Origin: Candidatus Campbelliibacteriota bacterium
Lineage (GTDB): Bacteria > Patescibacteriota > Minisyncoccia > Phycocordibacterales > CSBR16-193
DNA length: 16,160 nucleotides
Assembly (NCBI GenBank): GCA_007129455.1
Contig: SKVL01000046.1
Location: 1-16,160, forward strand
Reading direction: 5' to 3'
A program made the position numbers and the translations under genes. Within the stretch, counting starts at the first letter, position 1. Every line of letters begins with the position of its first letter. A model generated the notes under the pieces. The model made no database searches, had not been told where the DNA came from, and worked only from the letters and a program-made list of their open reading frames with translations. Of this stretch, positions 13,846-16,160 are shown piece after piece.

Positions 13846-14952
13846 ATGTCGCTTTCAATAGGAATAGTGGGACTACCCAATGTAGGTAAATCAACCCTTT
13901 TCAATGCCTTGACCGAACAGTCGGTACCGGCCGAGAACTACCCGTTCTGTACAATTGATCCTTCGGTTGGTGTGGTGGCCGTTCCAGATGTCAGGCTAGA
14001 CAGACTTGCCGAGTTCAGTCAATCGGAAAAGAAAGTACCCGCTGCAGCACAGTTCGTAGATATTGCCGGCCTCATAAAAGGCGCCTCGGAAGGAGAAGGC
14101 TTGGGAAATGCCTTTTTAAACAATGTCCGAGAGGTCGATGTAATTCTTCATCTGGTCCGTGTTTTTGAAGACAACGACATAATCCATGTCTCGGGAGTAA
14201 TCGATCCGCGCCTGGATGTTGAGACTATAAATTTGGAACTCATAATGGCCGATTTGCAGTCCATTCAAAGAAGAATGGTTAAGATGGAAAAAGACTTAAA
14301 AAGACACGACAAGAGCGCCATCAAAGAGATGGAGACTCTTGAAAAGTTGATTACAATCCTTGAAGAAGGCCGATTCGCTTCGTCGGCGAAGTTCGATGAG
14401 AAAGAACAGGTTCTCTTTAAACATCTGAATCTCCTGACCTCGAAATCAATGCTCTATGTTCTAAACAAAAGAACCGGTGCCAGGAACATAACAGAAATTA
14501 CGGACGAACGCCTGCCCGCTTTAATGTCGGCGATAGAGTACAATACACCAGACGCTCCCGTAATCGAGATAGATGTCGGTGTCGAACTTGAGATGACCGG
14601 CATCTCCGGAGAAGATAAACCGGGATTCAGAAGAGAGATTGGCGGAGAAGCGGATTGCGGAATCGAGGACGTTATAAAGTCCGGTTACGAGCTCCTTAAT
14701 TTGGTGACCTTCTTCACAACCGGAGAGAAAGAAACAAGGGCTTGGGACATCAAAGCGGGGTCGACCGCACCGGAGGCGGGTAGAGCCATTCATTCCGACT
14801 TTCACGACAAGTTCATAAAAGCCGATGTCATTGAGTGGTATAAACTTCTGGAGAGCGGTTCAAAAGGTCTGGCGCGAGAAAAGGGGCTCATAAGGACCGA
14901 GGGCAGACAGTATATCGTCAAAGACGGTGATGTAGTTGAGTTCAAGATATAA
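13846..14952 (+). CDS. ychF: Ribosome-associated ATPase/GTPase YchF (Obg family)
   Basis: A 368-residue cytosolic P-loop protein, a normal length for YchF/OLA1. The G1 loop is GLPNVGKST (9-17), G3 is DIAGLIKGASEGEGLGN, and the segment in the G4 position (YVLNKRTGARN) lacks the classical NKxD, as expected for YchF, which prefers ATP. A coiled helical arm (about 130-185) is followed by the C-terminal TGS-type domain with LLNLVTFFTTGEKETRAW, KAGSTAPEAGRAIHSDF and FIKADVIEW. YchF binds ribosomes and is linked to translation and stress responses. The start at 13846 is chosen because MSLSIGIVGLPNVGKS begins like the family and because a leaderless-type -10 lies 8 bases upstream; the longer frame from 13810 adds an untypical hydrophobic tail. 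A terminator follows at 14979-15008. Confidence 0.97.
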   Translation: MSLSIGIVGLPNVGKSTLFNALTEQSVPAENYPFCTIDPSVGVVAVPDVRLDRLAEFSQSEKKVPAAAQFVDIAGLIKGASEGEGLGNAFLNNVREVDVILHLVRVFEDNDIIHVSGVIDPRLDVETINLELIMADLQSIQRRMVKMEKDLKRHDKSAIKEMETLEKLITILEEGRFASSAKFDEKEQVLFKHLNLLTSKSMLYVLNKRTGARNITEITDERLPALMSAIEYNTPDAPVIEIDVGVELEMTGISGEDKPGFRREIGGEADCGIEDVIKSGYELLNLVTFFTTGEKETRAWDIKAGSTAPEAGRAIHSDFHDKFIKADVIEWYKLLESGSKGLAREKGLIRTEGRQYIVKDGDVVEFKI

Positions 14953-14978
14953 ATAAAAGTCTTCAAAAGCACAAAGGA

Positions 14979-15008
14979 AACGCCCTTCTTCCTCGAAGGG
15001 CGTTGTTT
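14979..15008 (+). terminator. Terminator after ychF, possibly bidirectional
   Basis: AACGCCCTTC at 14979-14988 pairs perfectly with GAAGGGCGTT at 14995-15004 around TTCCTC, then GTTTT. In the minus direction the stem is followed by TTCCTTTG, so it may also serve the zinc-ribbon gene that ends at 15022. Confidence 0.85.
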
Positions 15009-15021
15009 TAGGTGCTGATAG

Positions 15022-15231
15022 TTAAGCTACTTTACCTAAGGGATGTCTGGACGCCGGTTTGAAAAACTCTTTTTCAATTTCCATGTGCTGAATAGGACCA
15101 CGGTAAAAACTCTTTCCACACTCTTGGCAGGAAAAAAGTTGCGAACTCCCGCCGTTGGTGTTTCCGACGTACATCACTTCGGTCCGATCCTCACAGTGAG
15201 GGCATCTCATCCAAATGGGTGTGCCTAGCAT
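15022..15231 (-). CDS. Small zinc-ribbon protein
   Basis: A 69-residue protein with a zinc-ribbon-like core: Cys10-Pro-His-Cys13 and Cys35-Gln-Glu-Cys38, separated by a 21-residue hairpin that includes a glycine-serine turn (GNTNGGSS). The C-terminal 30 residues (IQHMEIEKEFFKPASRH) are outside the ribbon and not recognised. Zinc binding is well supported by the motif; the partner is unknown. Similar ribbons occur in nucleic-acid-binding and transcription proteins. ATG at 15231 is fixed by the SD GAGGAGG at 15237-15243 (spacing 5). A boxA-like sequence adjoins the SD, and a strong terminator hairpin (15264-15294) lies only about 30 bases upstream of ATG. The gene therefore probably depends on read-through or attenuation from upstream. 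Confidence 0.75.
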   Translation of the reverse strand: MLGTPIWMRCPHCEDRTEVMYVGNTNGGSSQLFSCQECGKSFYRGPIQHMEIEKEFFKPASRHPLGKVA

Positions 15232-15242
15232 CTTTTCCTCCT

Positions 15243-15256
15243 CTTTAAAAGAACAA
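15243..15256 (-). promoter_or_regulatory. boxA-like element adjoining the zinc-ribbon SD
   Basis: On the minus strand TTGTTCTTTTAAAG resembles boxA (TGTTCTTTAACA) in its first half and runs directly into the SD. It lies after the hairpin at 15264-15294, so it cannot act on that terminator from this position. Confidence 0.25.
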
Positions 15257-15263
15257 CGTTAAA

Positions 15264-15294
15264 CAAAAAAAGCCCGCTGACATCAGCGGGCTTT
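15264..15294 (-). terminator. Strong intrinsic terminator or attenuator in the zinc-ribbon leader
   Basis: AAAGCCCGCTG at 15269-15279 and CAGCGGGCTTT at 15284-15294 form an 11-bp perfect stem with an ACAT loop. In the minus direction it is followed by TTTTTTTG. It stands between a possible 18-codon leader reading frame and the zinc-ribbon gene. The only full gene upstream on this strand already has its own terminator at 15404-15430. Confidence 0.85.
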
Positions 15295-15349
15295 AAAATT
15301 TTAGCCTTTCCTCCTTTCGGCTTGAATTTTTACTCATTCCACCGAACAT
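15293..15349 (-). other. Possible leader peptide reading frame (18 codons)
   Basis: ATG at 15349 opens MFGGMSKNSSRKEERLKF and stops at TAA (15293-15295), which overlaps the first bases of the terminator stem. A promoter-like TTGTTT-N16-TATTGT lies 6 bases upstream, so it would be leaderless. There is no SD and no conspicuous run of one amino acid. It may be chance; the exact junction of stop and hairpin is the reason to list it. Confidence 0.25.
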
Positions 15350-15355
15350 ACCGGC

Positions 15356-15383
15356 ACAATAACACTTTTTTCAAAAAAAACAA
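15356..15383 (-). promoter_or_regulatory. Candidate promoter of the zinc-ribbon leader
   Basis: On the minus strand TTGTTT (15378-15383) and TATTGT (15356-15361) are 16 bp apart, with an extended TGT before the -10. Transcription would begin near the ATG at 15349 and run into the hairpin at 15264-15294. Confidence 0.35.
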
Positions 15384-15403
15384 GGTTCCATGTGGACAAA
15401 TCA

Positions 15404-15430
15404 CAAAAAGAAAAGCCCCCGAAGGGGCTT
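15404..15430 (-). terminator. Intrinsic terminator of the 147-residue protein gene
   Basis: In the minus-strand RNA AAGCCCC and GGGGCTT pair around UUCG, an extra-stable C(UUCG)G tetraloop, followed by TTCTTTTTG. It lies 25 bases after the stop codon at 15456. Confidence 0.9.
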
Positions 15431-15455
15431 GAATTTAGAATTGTTATGAAGATAA

Positions 15456-15899
15456 TCAAACCGGTTCAACAATTCGATCCTCTTTGGTAAGGGGTACGAA
15501 GTTACCCGTTCGGCACAGTGCAATCTCTTTGCATCCACTAATTTCAAGAAATTGGAATATCTTTTCCTCTTCTGAAAGAGCTTCCCCGAATCTCCCGAGA
15601 CTGTACACTTTGTCACTTTTCGAAAAAGCTTCCCTGAACTCCTCGAGAGTATACACCCCGTCACTCATATAGTAATTTCTTGAGTAATTCATTCGCTCGC
15701 TTTTAAGAAGAATCTTTTCACCTTCGTACATTATGTACATGGTATGTATATCGAAAAATCTGAAACCGTAAGCATTTTGAGGTCTCCTTATATGATTCGG
15801 TAGATCCAAATCCCTATTTTTGACTATTTGTATTCGATTTTTAGAGAAGCAGAAGCCTTCACAGATAAACTCAATGTAGGTTTGAAGAGTGAGTTCCAT
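15456..15899 (-). CDS. Hypothetical protein, 147 residues, with an internal tandem repeat
   Basis: I do not recognise this protein. It is soluble by appearance, with three cysteines (two near the N-terminus in FICEGFC, others around SGCKEIALC) that do not make a clear metal site. The middle is rich in aromatic residues (FRFFDIHTMYIMYEGEK). It contains a 16-residue tandem repeat, VYTLEEFREAFSKSDK then VYSLGRFGEALSEEEK, encoded by a 48-bp duplication. ATG at 15899 is fixed by the SD AAGGAGG (15904-15910, spacing 4). The gene has the best promoter of the window (TTGACC-N17-TATATA at 15961-15989), a leader with a perfect boxA sequence, and a strong terminator, so it is a self-contained unit. It borders the IS30-like element and could be accessory DNA. 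The function is unknown. Confidence 0.7.
   Translation of the reverse strand: MELTLQTYIEFICEGFCFSKNRIQIVKNRDLDLPNHIRRPQNAYGFRFFDIHTMYIMYEGEKILLKSERMNYSRNYYMSDGVYTLEEFREAFSKSDKVYSLGRFGEALSEEEKIFQFLEISGCKEIALCRTGNFVPLTKEDRIVEPV
15574..15669. repeat. 48-bp tandem duplication inside a gene
   Basis: Unit A (15574-15621) and unit B (15622-15669) match at about 34 of 48 positions by direct comparison. The unit is 16 codons, so the frame is kept and the protein carries two copies of V-Y-[TS]-L-x-x-F-x-E-A-[FL]-S. Confidence 0.75.
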
Positions 15900-15918
15900 A
15901 ACGCCTCCTTATTATTCA

Positions 15919-15930
15919 TGTTAAAGAACA
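15919..15930 (-). promoter_or_regulatory. Perfect boxA-like antitermination sequence in a leader
   Basis: The minus strand reads TGTTCTTTAACA, matching the bacterial rRNA-leader boxA consensus (YGYTCTTTAAYA), bound by NusB-S10 in known cases. It lies about 35 bases after the predicted start of transcription and 8 bases before the SD. Function as antitermination or as translation control is inference. Confidence 0.5.
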
Positions 15931-15960
15931 GAGAGTTTTAACGAAAAGATCTCTACTAGA

Positions 15961-15989
15961 TATATATCATTGCTTTCACAATCGGTCAA
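15961..15989 (-). promoter_or_regulatory. Strong candidate promoter of the 147-residue protein gene
   Basis: On the minus strand TTGACC (15984-15989), a 17-bp spacer and TATATA (15961-15966) with an extended TGA make a near-consensus sigma70-type promoter. The leader would be about 55 bases and includes boxA and the SD. Confidence 0.7.
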
Positions 15990-16053
15990 CACATTATTCC
16001 CTAAGTTCCAGAATTAATTGCAACACCTGATTAGTAAATTAAACTGATCAGAT

Positions 16054-16160
16054 ATGAGCAAAAAGAAGAAAAGTCGTGGCGCATCCCCTCTTAGCCTGAG
16101 AGAACGGTGCATTATCGAGACCAGGTGGTGCCTGGATAGTAGGTCGATCACTGAAATAGC
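16054..16160 (+). CDS. IS30-family transposase, N-terminal part (cut by window end)
   Basis: ATG at 16054 opens a frame that continues past the window. The first 35 residues have a basic start (MSKKKKSRG) and then PLSLRERCIIETRWCL and DSRSITEIA, matching the N-terminal helix-turn-helix of IS30 transposases (L-t-x-x-E-R-x-x-I...S-i-x-e-I-A). The DDE catalytic domain lies outside, so intactness cannot be judged. There is no SD. The 150 bp upstream should hold the left inverted repeat. CTGATTAG (16027-16034) and CTGATCAG (16044-16051) are related motifs there, but the element boundary cannot be fixed without the right end. Confidence 0.65.
   Translation, partial: MSKKKKSRGASPLSLRERCIIETRWCLDSRSITEI

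Noticed and set aside
15461..15478. GGTTCAACAATTCGATCC, resembling part of a tRNA T arm
   Set aside because: No acceptor stem, anticodon arm or CCA context surrounds it, and it lies in the coding end of the 147-residue protein gene.

Overview
The window looks like a chromosomal segment from a small-genome bacterium of the Patescibacteria/Candidate Phyla Radiation type, probably Parcubacteria-like. This is an inference from gene content and signals; there is no rRNA or other marker to prove it. Supporting traits are an AT-rich, tightly packed gene order, a DUF2207 membrane protein, a DUF6485-like cysteine-cluster protein, a Mur-ligase-like protein with a short hydrophobic N-terminus, and many genes with no Shine-Dalgarno (SD) sequence that start a few bases after an extended -10 box. 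TGA acts as a stop, so the recoded-TGA lineages are excluded. I see no tRNA, rRNA or CRISPR array.

Layout. 1-162: a terminator of an upstream gene outside the window, then the promoter and leader of the first gene. 163-3563 (+): an alpha/beta-hydrolase-like protein, an unrecognised protein and a DUF2207 protein. 3696-4073 (+): desulfoferrodoxin (superoxide reductase), convergent with 4075-6793 (-): a membrane acyltransferase and a Tat-signal lytic transglycosylase with LysM. 6913-8884 (+): a class I aminotransferase followed 4 bp later by a catalytically ruined MurF-like central domain. 8892-9326 (-): a small membrane-anchored protein. 9502-10854 (+): a tandem ThyX-like protein. 10931-11500 (-): a protein with two zinc-knuckle-like repeats. 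11625-12914 (+): an MFS transporter, convergent with 12936-13187 (-), an EF-Tu domain-2-like protein. 13311-14952 (+): a small membrane protein, DUF6485 and the GTPase YchF. 15022-15899 (-): a zinc-ribbon protein and an unknown 147-residue protein, separated by two strong terminators. 16054-16160 (+): the start of an IS30-like transposase that runs off the window.

Gene expression falls into two visible classes. One class has a TTG-type -35/-10 promoter or at least a leader, a strong SD (AAGGAGG) and often strong hairpin terminators: the hydrolase, the ThyX-like protein, the zinc-repeat protein, the zinc ribbon and the 147-residue protein. Several of these leaders carry a sequence close or identical to the antitermination element boxA (TGTTCTTTAACA). 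The other class has no SD and an extended -10 (TGA-TANNNT or close) 7-8 bases before ATG, so it is predicted to be leaderless: MFS, YchF, DUF6485 and the small anchored protein.

The best candidates for something undescribed are the boxA-SD leader module, the possible leader-peptide attenuator before the zinc-ribbon gene (15231-15349), and the Mur-ligase pseudoenzyme at 8117-8884.
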